Below, one piece after another: positions 49,663 through 58,293 of a stretch of DNA of 64,000 nucleotides. Positions within the stretch are counted from its first letter, which is position 1. Every line of letters begins with the position of its first letter. Below the pieces are notes generated by a model. The model saw nothing but the letters and a program-made list of their open reading frames with translations. It ran no database searches and had not been told where the DNA came from. Made by a program: the position numbers and the translations under genes. The DNA comes from Acidobacteriota bacterium (GTDB lineage: Bacteria; Acidobacteriota; Vicinamibacteria; Fen-336): NCBI GenBank assembly GCA_011526565.1, contig WYBL01000081.1, positions 1 to 64,000 of the forward strand, given 5' to 3'.

Positions 49663-50642
49663 CAAGCCTCCTCGCGCGCGAGCGCGGTCTCGATGTGGCG
49701 GCGGGCGAGGGCGGCGTCGCCCATCTCCCGCCGCAGGCGCGACTCCAGCGCGCCGATCGGGAGCAGGTTCTGGGGAGCGCGCGGGTCGCGGGTGCGCGAG
49801 GGCGCGAAGCCGGGCAGCCGCCGCGCGGTGCCGTCGGCGAGGCGCTTCGCCTCCTCGAGCCCCACCGTCTCCGCGACCTCGAGGCGCACGATGCCGGCGA
49901 GGTCGAAGTCGGCCGGGCCGCGCGACGCGAGCCGCAGGAACCACGTGTAGCGGCGGAAGCTTGCGCCTTCGATGCCGATCAGCGGCGTGCGGGTGCCGGG
50001 GGCCAGCGCCGCCAGCGTCGGCAGCGGCACGCCGTGGCGCTCGAACAGCCGCTTGACGTAGCCGACCGCGGCGCCGCGCGCGTCGCGGAAGCGCAGCGGG
50101 CCGTCGGCGACGACGAGCGTGCCAGGCGTCCGCGACTGCTCCTGGCCCAGCGTCTCCTCGGCCAGCCTCATCTCCTCCTGCAGCCGCCGGACCGGCGCCT
50201 CGGGATCGTCGTCGGCGGTGGAGACGGGCACGTAGGCGGCCCCGGAGTCGAGCACGAACGGCTCGGGCAGCGAGGCGCCACCGCCGAGGGCCAGCACCCG
50301 CCCCGCGCGCAACGCGCCCCAGGCCGCGCGCTCGCCTTCGACGACGACCGCGCCGACCGCGTAGGTGCCGAACGCCCCCGGAATCACCCGCTCGCCTTCG
50401 CGGGCGAGCACCCGCGCCTCGATCCGCCGCACGCCGTCGACGAACACGATACGGGCGGGCTCCTCGGCCCCGGGCCCGGGCGGCACCGCCGCCCACTCCC
50501 GAAGCGGCCGCTCGACCTCGGCGTCGACGGCCGCTGCCTCGGTCGCAGCCGGGTCGACGAGCGGCAGCTCGGCCCCGTACTCGGCGGCCCACGGGTCGAG
50601 CCGGAAGCGGAGGCGGGAGGGTGAGGCGGAGGGCGCCGTCAT
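49662..50642 (-). CDS. nurA: NurA-like nuclease domain protein
   Basis: A 326-residue protein with a NurA-type RNase H-fold layout: IVFVDGVRRIEARV (Asp69) opening the nuclease core, VVADGPLRFRD (Asp180) later, and a C-terminal LEVAETVG helix. NurA is a 5'-3' single- and double-strand nuclease that works with HerA. Being directly upstream of the HerA-like gene with overlapping stop/start strongly supports the call, though primary similarity in this family is low. First gene of the operon; a -10-like TAACCC precedes it. Confidence 0.78.
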
Positions 50643-50653
50643 CGAGAGCGGGT

Positions 50654-50687
50654 TAGGATGCCACGCCCTCGGGCCGCACGGGGCCCG
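50654..50687 (+). promoter_or_regulatory. Possible promoter and leader hairpin of the RDD gene
   Basis: TAGGAT (50654-50659) could be a -10. It is followed by the hairpin CGGGCC-GCACGG-GGCCCG (50670-50687) in the leader, before GGAGG and the ATG at 50714. Overlaps the divergent nurA promoter region. Confidence 0.3.
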
Positions 50688-50713
50688 CGAAGGTTGGAAA
50701 GCGCGGAGGCGGA

Positions 50714-52240
50714 ATGAGCGAAGGGACGATCCGCGACGCCGGCTACCTCTCCGAGGACAGCCAGCGCACGTTCACGATCGTGGCCGGGGTGCTGGGCGGC
50801 CTCTTCTTCATCCTCCAGTTCGCCGTCCCGATGGCCGCCATGTTCCTGCTGATGCCGCGCATGATGAGCGGCGGTTTCGCGACGTTCGAGCTCGACGGCT
50901 CCGCCCTGCACCGCGGCGCGCTGCACGTGGTCGAGGAGACGCGCACGTTCGACGGCGACGCCGGCGCCGTGAAGACGCGCCTGGTCCGGCTGGGAGCCGA
51001 GGGCATCGAAGAAGTCGCGGACCTCGGGAGCTGGCGCCCGAAGCTCGTCTCCGACGGCGATCGGCTGTGGCTCGTCGCGTCCGACCGCACAGCGGTCCTC
51101 GAGGGCACCCGGGTGGCTCCGCTGGACGCGGGCGAGCCGCGCGGGGACCTGTCGGCCCCGTTCCTGCTCGGCGGCCGCCCGGCAGCGCTGGAGCGCCGGC
51201 CCGAGGGCGTGCGGCTGATCGCCTGGGACGGGGGCTGGGTCGTTCGCGCCGAACTGCCCGACCTGACGGAGCCGTGCTGTGCCCAAATGGTCGCCCTGGG
51301 CGAGACGGTCACCGCGTTCCGCACCGAGGGCCAGACCCTCTACGCCCGCCCGCTCGACGACCCCGGCGCGAGCTGGGACGTGGTCGCCTCGGGGCCGCGC
51401 CACTGGCGGGCGCTCGCGTGGCAGGGTCGCCCCGCGGTCGTGCTGAGCGACGAGCAGGGTGCGCTGAGCCTCGTCACCCCGGACCCGGCCGACGCCTCGC
51501 GCTGGCGGGCGACCTCGCTGGGCGGCGGGGCCCGCATGGTTTCTTCCCTGACCGCGGCCAGCGACGGCGACGGCGTCCTGCTGGCGCACTCGACCTGGCC
51601 AGGCTCGCTGCGCGTCCGGCACTGGGACGGGACCCGCCTCGGCGAGGAGCGCCGCTTCGGCCAGAGCTCGCCGTTCCCCACCGGGATGATGGCCGTGATG
51701 TGGATGCCGCACCTGTTCGCGCCGGCGCTGAGCGTGCTGCTGGCGGTGATCCTCTCGTGGCTGATGCGCCAGCACCGGGTCGGCGTCCACGTGCACGAGG
51801 GACAGCAGGCCGAGCACGCCTCGCTGACCCGCCGCGCGCTGTCGCAGGTCGTCGACGGGGCGCTGGCGATCGCGCCGGTCGCGTGGCTGATGTCGCGCTT
51901 CTTCTTCGCGCTGGACCCCGAGGAGATGTTCGGCGACGGCGGGCCGTTCCGCGTCTTCGCCGCCTTCGGCATGGCTCTGGCCTGGAGCTTCGTGGTGTTC
52001 GCCGCGTTCGCCGTGGGCGAGGGGCTGTGGGGCCTGACGCCCGGCAAGTGGCTGCTCGGGATTCGCGTCGTCGGCACCGACCTGCGGCCGTGCGGCGTCG
52101 GGCGGGCGCTCGTCCGCAACCTGCTGAAGCTGGTCGACGGCTTCTTCAACTTCCTGATCGGCATCCTGATGGTCGCCTTCACCCGCGACTGGCAGCGGCT
52201 GGGCGACCTGGCCGCGCGCACCATCGTGGTCCGGCGCTAG
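50714..52240 (+). CDS. RDD family membrane protein with extracytoplasmic beta-rich domain
   Basis: A 508-residue protein. A transmembrane helix (~22-48) is followed by a ~280-residue beta-rich domain with repeated short strands (DGDRLWLVASD, WDGGWVVRAEL, WQGRPAVVLSDEQG) suggesting a propeller, then a helix (~335-352) and a C-terminal RDD domain (~370-505) with RRALSQVVDGALAIAP, LTPGKWLLGIRVV and the closing RLGDLAARTIVVRR. RDD proteins are poorly understood; some are Na+/H+ antiporters. ATG follows GGAGG. Sixteen bases upstream of the HAD gene. Confidence 0.85.
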   Translation: MSEGTIRDAGYLSEDSQRTFTIVAGVLGGLFFILQFAVPMAAMFLLMPRMMSGGFATFELDGSALHRGALHVVEETRTFDGDAGAVKTRLVRLGAEGIEEVADLGSWRPKLVSDGDRLWLVASDRTAVLEGTRVAPLDAGEPRGDLSAPFLLGGRPAALERRPEGVRLIAWDGGWVVRAELPDLTEPCCAQMVALGETVTAFRTEGQTLYARPLDDPGASWDVVASGPRHWRALAWQGRPAVVLSDEQGALSLVTPDPADASRWRATSLGGGARMVSSLTAASDGDGVLLAHSTWPGSLRVRHWDGTRLGEERRFGQSSPFPTGMMAVMWMPHLFAPALSVLLAVILSWLMRQHRVGVHVHEGQQAEHASLTRRALSQVVDGALAIAPVAWLMSRFFFALDPEEMFGDGGPFRVFAAFGMALAWSFVVFAAFAVGEGLWGLTPGKWLLGIRVVGTDLRPCGVGRALVRNLLKLVDGFFNFLIGILMVAFTRDWQRLGDLAARTIVVRR

Positions 52241-52255
52241 GGCGGGAGGCTCGTC

Positions 52256-53122
52256 GTGGCGATCCGGCTGCTCGCGCTCGACATCGACGGCACCCTGCTG
52301 CGCGGCGACAAGAGCATCTCCGCGCGCACGCTGGATGCGCTGGCCGCGGCCGAGGCGCGCGGGGTCCGGCTGGTGCTGGTGACCGGCCGGCGCCTGCCCG
52401 GCGCCCGCAAGGTGACCCGCGCGCTCGGAGACGGGGTGCCGCTGGTGCTGCACAACGGGGCGCTGATCGTGGTCGACGGCGAGGTGCTGCGCTGTCGGCC
52501 GCTGGCTCGCGACACGGCCCGCGCGGCAATCCGGCTCGGCCGCCAGGCCGGCGCCCACCCGGTGCTGCACTGCGGCCTGCGCGGCGAGGGGCGGCTCGTC
52601 GTCGACGCGGCGGTCGACCCTGCCAACACACTGCTCGCGTACTACCTGGGCCGCTCCCGCGAGGACCTCGTCGTCGTCGACGACCTGCTGGCGTGGCTGG
52701 ACGAGGACCCGATCCAGGTCATGTTCGGAGGGCGGCTCGCCGAGATGGAGACGCTGGTTCCGCTGATGACGGACGGCCTCGGCGGCGCGGTCCACCTGGA
52801 GCGCACGGTCTACCCGCACGAGGGCGTCGGCATTCTCGACGTGATGACGCCCGGCGTGAACAAGGGCGAGGCGCTGGCCCTGCTGCAGGCGCGCTGGGGC
52901 TACACGGCGGCCGAGACGATGGCGATCGGCGACAACTGGAACGACCGCGAGATGCTGCTGCAGGCCGGCATCGGCTACGTGATGGGCAACGCCGACCCGG
53001 CCATGCACCAGCTCGGCCTGCCGGTGCTGCCGACCAACGAACAGGATGGCGTGGCGGTCGCCATCGACCGCCACGTGCTCGGGTCGCTGCCTACTCCGTG
53101 CGCAGGGCGCGGATCGGGTTGA
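52256..53122 (+). CDS. HAD-IIB (Cof-type) phosphatase
   Basis: A 288-residue haloacid-dehalogenase hydrolase of the Cof/IIB class. Motif I is DIDGTLL (nucleophile Asp), motif II VTGRR, motif III the lysine in NKGEAL, and motif IV GDNWNDREML. It should remove phosphate from a sugar phosphate or nucleotide; substrate unknown. The C-terminal ~20 residues look non-conserved and overlap the 3' end of the convergent permease gene by 32 bases. GTG start with GGGAGG 6 bases upstream. Confidence 0.9.
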   Translation: MAIRLLALDIDGTLLRGDKSISARTLDALAAAEARGVRLVLVTGRRLPGARKVTRALGDGVPLVLHNGALIVVDGEVLRCRPLARDTARAAIRLGRQAGAHPVLHCGLRGEGRLVVDAAVDPANTLLAYYLGRSREDLVVVDDLLAWLDEDPIQVMFGGRLAEMETLVPLMTDGLGGAVHLERTVYPHEGVGILDVMTPGVNKGEALALLQARWGYTAAETMAIGDNWNDREMLLQAGIGYVMGNADPAMHQLGLPVLPTNEQDGVAVAIDRHVLGSLPTPCAGRGSG

Positions 53123-55571
53123 TGCGAGCCGCGGTCCAGGCCGGGGCCGCGTTGGCGACGAGGGCCACCAGCAGCAGCACCGCCGCCGCCGCCGCGAAGG
53201 CCAGCGGGTCGAGGGCGCTGACGCCGTAGAGCAGCGACTCCAGCACGCGGCCGACCAGCGCCGCCGCCACCGCGCCGAGGCCGATGCCGAGCGCGGCCAG
53301 CTTCGCGCCCTGGCCCAGCACCAGCCGCACGATCTCGAGCGGGCGGGCGCCGAGCGCCATCCGCACGCCCACCTCGCGGGTGCGCATGGAAACCGAGTAG
53401 GCGATGACGCCGTACAGCCCGATTGCGGCCAGCAGCAGGGCAAGGGCGCCGAACGCGCCCATCAGCGCGGCGCCGATCCGGGTCGGGGCCACGGTCGTCG
53501 CGGCCACCTCGGTCGCCGTGGTCGACTCGGTGAACACGACCGCCGGTTCGACCGAGAGCACCGCCGCGCGCAGCGCCGGCAGCAGCGCCGCGGCCGGGCC
53601 CTGGGCCCGGACGACGAGGCCGACCGTCCGGCTCGGGTCCGCCGGCACGTGCAGGTAGGGCCGCGGCTCCTCGCCCACGGAGCGCACCTTGTGGTCGCGG
53701 GCGATGCCGACGATCTCGTGCGGGTCCTGGTCGAAGCCGCTCAGGTAGACGCGCTGGCCGATGGCGCCGCCTTGCGCGAAGAAGCGGCGGGCGAACGTCT
53801 GGTTCACGACCGCGACCTTGCGTTCCGCCGCGAGGTCGGCCTCGTCGAACGCGCGCCCCTCCATCAACGGCACGCCGACGGCCGCGAAGTACTCGGGGCC
53901 GATGGCGACCACGTCGACCGGGGTGCCGTCGTCCGTCGGCTGGTGCTGGCCCGGGATGCGGACCGACTCGAGGTTGACGTCGGGCGCCAGCGGCAGCCGG
54001 GTGGCGAGCGAGGCGGTCTCGACGCCGGGCACCGCGCGCACCACCTCGAGCAGCCGCGGCCGCAGCGCCGTGGCCCGGGCCGTGTCGTAGCCGTTCATGC
54101 CGAGGTTGAAGCCGAGGCTGGCGACGCGGTCGGTCTCGAAGCCGAGCTCGGTGCCCCGCGCCTTGTCGAGGCCGCGCAGCAGCAGCGCTCCGGCCACCAG
54201 CAGCACCAGCGACAGCGAGAGCTGGCCGACGACCAGCGCGTCGCGCAGCGCGAAGCGGTGGCGGACCGAGCCCTCGCCGGTCGCGTCGGCCTTCAGCGAC
54301 GGAACGAGGTCCGGCTTCGAGGCGCTCCAGGCGGGGATCAGGCCGAACAGCGCCGTCGTCACGAGCGATGCGATCGCGGCGAACGCCAGCACCCGCAGGT
54401 CCGGGCTGAAGTCGAAGTGCAGCGGGATCGGCAGCACGTCCATCGGCATCCGGTTCAGCGCGCGGCCCGCGAAGTGGGCGAGGGCGAGGCCGGCAGCGCC
54501 GCCGAGGGCGGCCAGCACCAGGCTCTCGACGAGCAGTTGCCGCACGAGGCGGCCGCGCGAGGCGCCGATCGCGGTGCGCAGCGCCAGTTCGCGGCGGCGC
54601 GACGCGCCGCGCGCCAGCAGCATGTTGGCGACGTTGGCGCAGGCCACCACCAGCACCAGGCCGACGGCCGCGAGCAGCACGGCCGAGGCCGCCTTCACGT
54701 AGCCGTCGAGCAGCGGGTGGAAGCGCACGTCGGCGGCGGCCTTCAGCGAGGGCTTCGCCCCTTCGTTGGTGTCGGGATACTCGGTCCGCAGCCGCGCGTA
54801 CAGGGTCTCGATCTGGGCCTGGGCCTGGTCGATCGACTGGCCCGGGGCCAGCCGCGCCTTCAGGAACAGCCAGCGGGTGCCGCGGCGCTCGAGCCGGGTC
54901 GTGCCCGGGTCCTTGTCCGTGGTCGCCTGGGCGCCCATGAAGTTGAGGCGATCGACGTGGACGAGCGGCACCCAGAACTCCGGCGACAGGCCGGGCAGCG
55001 TGCCCTGGAAGCTCGCGGGCGCCACGCCGACGACGTCGTACTTCGTCCCCGACAGCTCGAGCGTCTCGCCCACCACGCTCTCGCGGCCCGCGAAGCGGCG
55101 CTGCCACAGGCCGTGCGACAGCACGACCACGGGCCGCGCGCCGGCCGAGGCGTTGTCCTCGGCCAGGAAGCCGCGGCCGAACTGGGGCCGCACCTTCAGC
55201 ACGTCGAAGTAGTTCTCGCTGACCGCTTCGCCTGTCGCCAGCGCCGGCGCGCTGCCGCCGGAGACGATGCCGCGCACGAAGGCGCTGGCAGCGACGCCCT
55301 CGAAGGCCGGGACGTGCGCGCGCACGTCCAGGTAGTCGGGATGGGAGGACGTGAACTGCGGAATGTCGTCGTTGACCCCCGTGTAGACCTCGACCAGCCG
55401 CTCGGGCTCGGCGACGGCCGTCTCGCGGAAGAGCACCGCGTTGACGACGCTGAAGAGGGTGGTGTTGAGGCCGATGCCCAGCGCCAGCGAGGCCACGGCC
55501 ACGGCCGTGAAGGCCGGGCGCCGCCACAACTGCCGCGCCCCGAACTTCAAGTCGTTGAACAGGTTCTCCAA
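53091..55571 (-). CDS. FtsX/MacB-type permease of the acidobacterial duplicated orphan permease kind
   Basis: An 826-residue permease made of two MacB/FtsX units. It begins LFNDLKFGARQLWRRPAFT, the typical opening, with a first helix at ~20-42, a ~230-residue extracytoplasmic MacB-like domain, three helices, then a second such unit ending AWTAARINPIRALRTE. No ATPase gene is adjacent, as usual for these orphan permeases. A TTG start at 55571 is chosen over an in-frame GTG at 55589: GGGAGGG (55581-55575) precedes it, the family begins there, and a TATCGT -10 would place transcription start after the GTG. Confidence 0.87.
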   Translation of the reverse strand: MENLFNDLKFGARQLWRRPAFTAVAVASLALGIGLNTTLFSVVNAVLFRETAVAEPERLVEVYTGVNDDIPQFTSSHPDYLDVRAHVPAFEGVAASAFVRGIVSGGSAPALATGEAVSENYFDVLKVRPQFGRGFLAEDNASAGARPVVVLSHGLWQRRFAGRESVVGETLELSGTKYDVVGVAPASFQGTLPGLSPEFWVPLVHVDRLNFMGAQATTDKDPGTTRLERRGTRWLFLKARLAPGQSIDQAQAQIETLYARLRTEYPDTNEGAKPSLKAAADVRFHPLLDGYVKAASAVLLAAVGLVLVVACANVANMLLARGASRRRELALRTAIGASRGRLVRQLLVESLVLAALGGAAGLALAHFAGRALNRMPMDVLPIPLHFDFSPDLRVLAFAAIASLVTTALFGLIPAWSASKPDLVPSLKADATGEGSVRHRFALRDALVVGQLSLSLVLLVAGALLLRGLDKARGTELGFETDRVASLGFNLGMNGYDTARATALRPRLLEVVRAVPGVETASLATRLPLAPDVNLESVRIPGQHQPTDDGTPVDVVAIGPEYFAAVGVPLMEGRAFDEADLAAERKVAVVNQTFARRFFAQGGAIGQRVYLSGFDQDPHEIVGIARDHKVRSVGEEPRPYLHVPADPSRTVGLVVRAQGPAAALLPALRAAVLSVEPAVVFTESTTATEVAATTVAPTRIGAALMGAFGALALLLAAIGLYGVIAYSVSMRTREVGVRMALGARPLEIVRLVLGQGAKLAALGIGLGAVAAALVGRVLESLLYGVSALDPLAFAAAAAVLLLVALVANAAPAWTAARINPIRALRTE

Positions 55572-55589
55572 GTGCCCTCCCGCTGGCAC

Positions 55590-55651
55590 ACGATACGCGA
55601 CGGGCCCTCCCGAGGTTCGCGAACTTGTCCGCGTCCAAGTTCATGTAGCTT
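55590..55651. promoter_or_regulatory. Divergent promoter region with GTTCGCGAAC palindrome
   Basis: Minus-strand TATCGT (55595-55590) serves the permease gene. Plus-strand TAGCTT (55646-55651) lies 9 bases before the acyltransferase ATG. The perfect 10-base palindrome GTTCGCGAAC (55615-55624) sits between them and could bind a shared regulator. Confidence 0.4.
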
Positions 55652-55660
55652 TGGCTTCGG

Positions 55661-56281
55661 ATGAGCGCACCCCTGCCCCGCAGCCGGATCATGTCGTCGA
55701 CGGTCATGCACTGGGTGGGCCGCTTCTTCTTCTGGCTCGGCGGCTGGAAGGTGGTCGGCCGCAGGCCCGAGGTCGCGAAGTACGTCGTGATCGCCGCGCC
55801 GCACACCACGAACTGGGACGGCCTCTGGTTCTTCGCAGCCGGCTGCATCCTGCGGATGGAAGTGTGCTTCCTCGGCAAGCACTCGCTGTTCGTGGGACCG
55901 CTGGGCTGGCTGCTGCGCGGCATGGGTGGCATCCCGCTCGACCGCAGCCGCCGCCAGAACACCGTGAGCCAGGCGGTCGACTGGTTCCGTCGCGCCGACC
56001 GGCTGTGCTTCGGCGTCGCCCCCGAGGGCACGCGGAAGTGGACGCCGGGCTGGAAGACCGGCTTCTACCACGTGGCGCGCGAGGCGGGCGTGCCGATCTA
56101 CCTCTCCTACGCCGACTACGCGAAGAAGGAGGCCGGGCTGCTTCCCGAGCCGCTGTACCCGAGCGGCGACCTCGAGGCCGACTTCGCCCGGTTGCAGGCG
56201 ATCTACGAGCCGATCGTCGCCGGCCGGCCGGAGAACAAGGGCCCGATCGTGCCGCTGGCCGCGGCCGCCCCGCGCGACTGA
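55661..56281 (+). CDS. Lysophospholipid acyltransferase family protein
   Basis: A 206-residue PlsC-superfamily acyltransferase. It has the catalytic HxxxxD as HTTNWD near residue 48, the substrate motif GVAPEGTRK near residue 120, and GGIPLDRSRR. It is short and lacks the long N-terminal helices of PlsC, matching the YihG/1-acylglycerol-3-phosphate acyltransferase-like small subgroup. It probably acylates a lysophospholipid or related glycerolipid at the membrane. Near-leaderless start. Five bases separate its stop from the helicase stop. Confidence 0.87.
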   Translation: MSAPLPRSRIMSSTVMHWVGRFFFWLGGWKVVGRRPEVAKYVVIAAPHTTNWDGLWFFAAGCILRMEVCFLGKHSLFVGPLGWLLRGMGGIPLDRSRRQNTVSQAVDWFRRADRLCFGVAPEGTRKWTPGWKTGFYHVAREAGVPIYLSYADYAKKEAGLLPEPLYPSGDLEADFARLQAIYEPIVAGRPENKGPIVPLAAAAPRD

Positions 56282-56285
56282 GCTC

Positions 56286-58151
56286 TCAGCCCCGCTTCGG
56301 CCGATAGCGGCTCGCGGTCACCGCGCGACCGCGGATCGACTTGCCCTTGATCGCCTCGAGGATGCGCTCGGCCTCGGCCTCGCGGACCTCGACCAGCGAG
56401 AAGCGGTCGGTGATCTCGATCGCGCCCAGCGCGCGGCCGGTCACGCCGGCCTCGCCGGTGATCGCGCCGACCAGGTCGCCGGGGCCGACCTTGTGCAGCC
56501 TGCCGACCGAGATGTAGAGCGGCACGAAGTCGGCCTCGCCGCGTCGCGGGCGCGCCTCGCGCGGCGCGCGGGCCTCGCCCGGTGCGGCCTCCCGCTCCGC
56601 GCGCTCGAATCGCGGCTTGCGCGGCGGCAGCTCGGCAGCCCCGCCGGCGCCCGCCCGCTCGCGCGGCGGTCGCGCCCCCTCTCCGGCCCCGGGCGCCACG
56701 AAGCGGCGGCGGCGATCCTCGCCGTCGAAGCGCTTCTTGTCCGGGCGAAGGCCGCGCTCGACCTTCTCCCAGCGCCCCTTCTTCTCGAAGGCCGGGCGTT
56801 CGCGGACCTCGGGGATCTCGGCCTCCTCGCCGCCGCGCTCCGTGTTCTCGCGCAGCAGGGCGACCGCGGCGGCCGCCACGTCCATCACGTCGAACTCCTC
56901 GGCCAGGCTCGCGACCACGCCGCGCGCGTCCGCGCCCTTGCCCGCCAGCAGCGCTTCCCGCAGCGAGGCGCGGGTCAGCTCCAGCCGCCGCGCCCGCAGG
57001 TCGGCGACCGTCGGCACCGGCAGCAGTTCGAGCCGCCGCCCGGTCAGCCGTTCGACGTTCTTGAGCAGCGCCCGCTCGCGCGGCTCGCACAGCGAGATGG
57101 CGACGCCCTCGCGGCCGGCGCGGCCGGTGCGTCCGATGCGGTGCACGTAGGTCTCGGCCGAGCTCGGCACGTCGTAGTTGACGACGTGGGAGAGGTGGCC
57201 GATGTCGAGGCCGCGGGCGGCGACGTCGGTCGCCAGCAGCAGCTCGACCGTGCCCTCGCGGAAGCGGCGCATGACGCGGTCGCGCTGCGCCTGCGACAGC
57301 CCGCCGTGCAGCGACTCGGCCCGGTAGCCGCGGCCGGCCAGCGCCTCGTTCAGGCTGTCGACCTCGTGGCGGGTGCGGCAGAAGACGAGCGCGGACTGCG
57401 GCCCCTCGATGTCGAGCACGCGGGCCAGCGCGTCGAGCTTGTGGGCGCGCGGAACGACGTAGGCGACCTGCCGCACCTTGGGCAGCTCGCCCTTCTGCGT
57501 CTTCTCCTCCGCGAGGTGCAGCTTGACGGGGTCCTTCAGGTGGCCGCGGGCGAGGGCCGCGATGCGCGGCGGCAGCGTGGCCGAGAAGAGGGCCGTCTGG
57601 CGCTCGGCCGGCAGCTCCTGCAGGATCGCTTCCAGGTCCTCCGCGAAGCCCATGTCGAGCATCTCGTCGGCCTCGTCGAGCACCACGGCCTTGACGGTCG
57701 AAAGCGACAGCGTCTCGCGGCCGAGGTGGTCGAGCGCGCGCCCCGGCGTCGCCACCACGACGTCGACCCCGCGCTCGAGGGCGCGGAACTGCAACGACAG
57801 CGCCTGGCCGCCGTAGATCGGCAGCACGCGCACGCCGAAGCCGCGCCCGTAGCGGTGCATCGCCTGCGCCACCTGCATCGCCAGCTCGCGGGTCGGCACC
57901 AGGACCAGGATCGCGGGGTGCTTGCCGCGGCCGTCTTCGCCGAAGGACCGCTGCAACAGCGGCAGCGCGAAGGCCGCCGTCTTGCCGGTGCCGGTCGCGG
58001 CCTGGCCCAGCACGTCGCGGCCCTCGAGCAGCGGCGGGATGGCGGCCTTCTGGATCGGCGTGGGTTCCTCGTAGCCCAGTTCCTCCAGCACGGTGACGAG
58101 GCGCGGGGCGAGCCCGAGGTCGGCGAAAGCGGACGGCGCGGGGGTCTTCAC
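56286..58151 (-). CDS. DEAD-box RNA helicase with DbpA RNA-binding domain
   Basis: A 621-residue ATP-dependent RNA helicase. Motifs: Q motif PTPIQ, ATGTGKT, PTREL, TPGR, DEAD, SAT, then HGGLSQAQRD, ATDVAARGLDI and HRIGRTGRAG in the second RecA domain. A C-terminal linker rich in charged residues (~440-540) leads to a DbpA/CsdA-type RNA-binding domain (FVPLYISVGRLHKVGPGDLV to the end). Likely ribosome assembly or RNA decay (DeaD/CsdA-like). The GTG at 58151 lies at the predicted transcription start (TAAGCT 7 bases upstream); an upstream in-frame extension would be antisense to the aldehyde dehydrogenase. Confidence 0.94.
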   Translation of the reverse strand: MKTPAPSAFADLGLAPRLVTVLEELGYEEPTPIQKAAIPPLLEGRDVLGQAATGTGKTAAFALPLLQRSFGEDGRGKHPAILVLVPTRELAMQVAQAMHRYGRGFGVRVLPIYGGQALSLQFRALERGVDVVVATPGRALDHLGRETLSLSTVKAVVLDEADEMLDMGFAEDLEAILQELPAERQTALFSATLPPRIAALARGHLKDPVKLHLAEEKTQKGELPKVRQVAYVVPRAHKLDALARVLDIEGPQSALVFCRTRHEVDSLNEALAGRGYRAESLHGGLSQAQRDRVMRRFREGTVELLLATDVAARGLDIGHLSHVVNYDVPSSAETYVHRIGRTGRAGREGVAISLCEPRERALLKNVERLTGRRLELLPVPTVADLRARRLELTRASLREALLAGKGADARGVVASLAEEFDVMDVAAAAVALLRENTERGGEEAEIPEVRERPAFEKKGRWEKVERGLRPDKKRFDGEDRRRRFVAPGAGEGARPPRERAGAGGAAELPPRKPRFERAEREAAPGEARAPREARPRRGEADFVPLYISVGRLHKVGPGDLVGAITGEAGVTGRALGAIEITDRFSLVEVREAEAERILEAIKGKSIRGRAVTASRYRPKRG

Positions 58152-58158
58152 ACGCGAG

Positions 58159-58217
58159 AGCTTACGCCCCCGTGCGCCCGCCGCGGACTTGGCGCGACCG
58201 CCGGGCCGCGATAAATT
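58159..58217. promoter_or_regulatory. Divergent promoters of the helicase and aldehyde dehydrogenase genes
   Basis: Minus-strand TAAGCT (58164-58159) lies 7 bases before the helicase GTG. Plus-strand TTGGCG (58189-58194), a 17-base spacer and TAAATT (58212-58217) form a good promoter with a ~70-base leader to the dehydrogenase ATG, which has AAGGAAG at 58281-58287. Confidence 0.5.
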
Positions 58218-58293
58218 GAGCGTCTCCGGGGACTCCTGCTCCCCTCCCGCCGGGCCCGCGACGCTGGCCCGCCCCATCCGAAGGAAGACCGAC

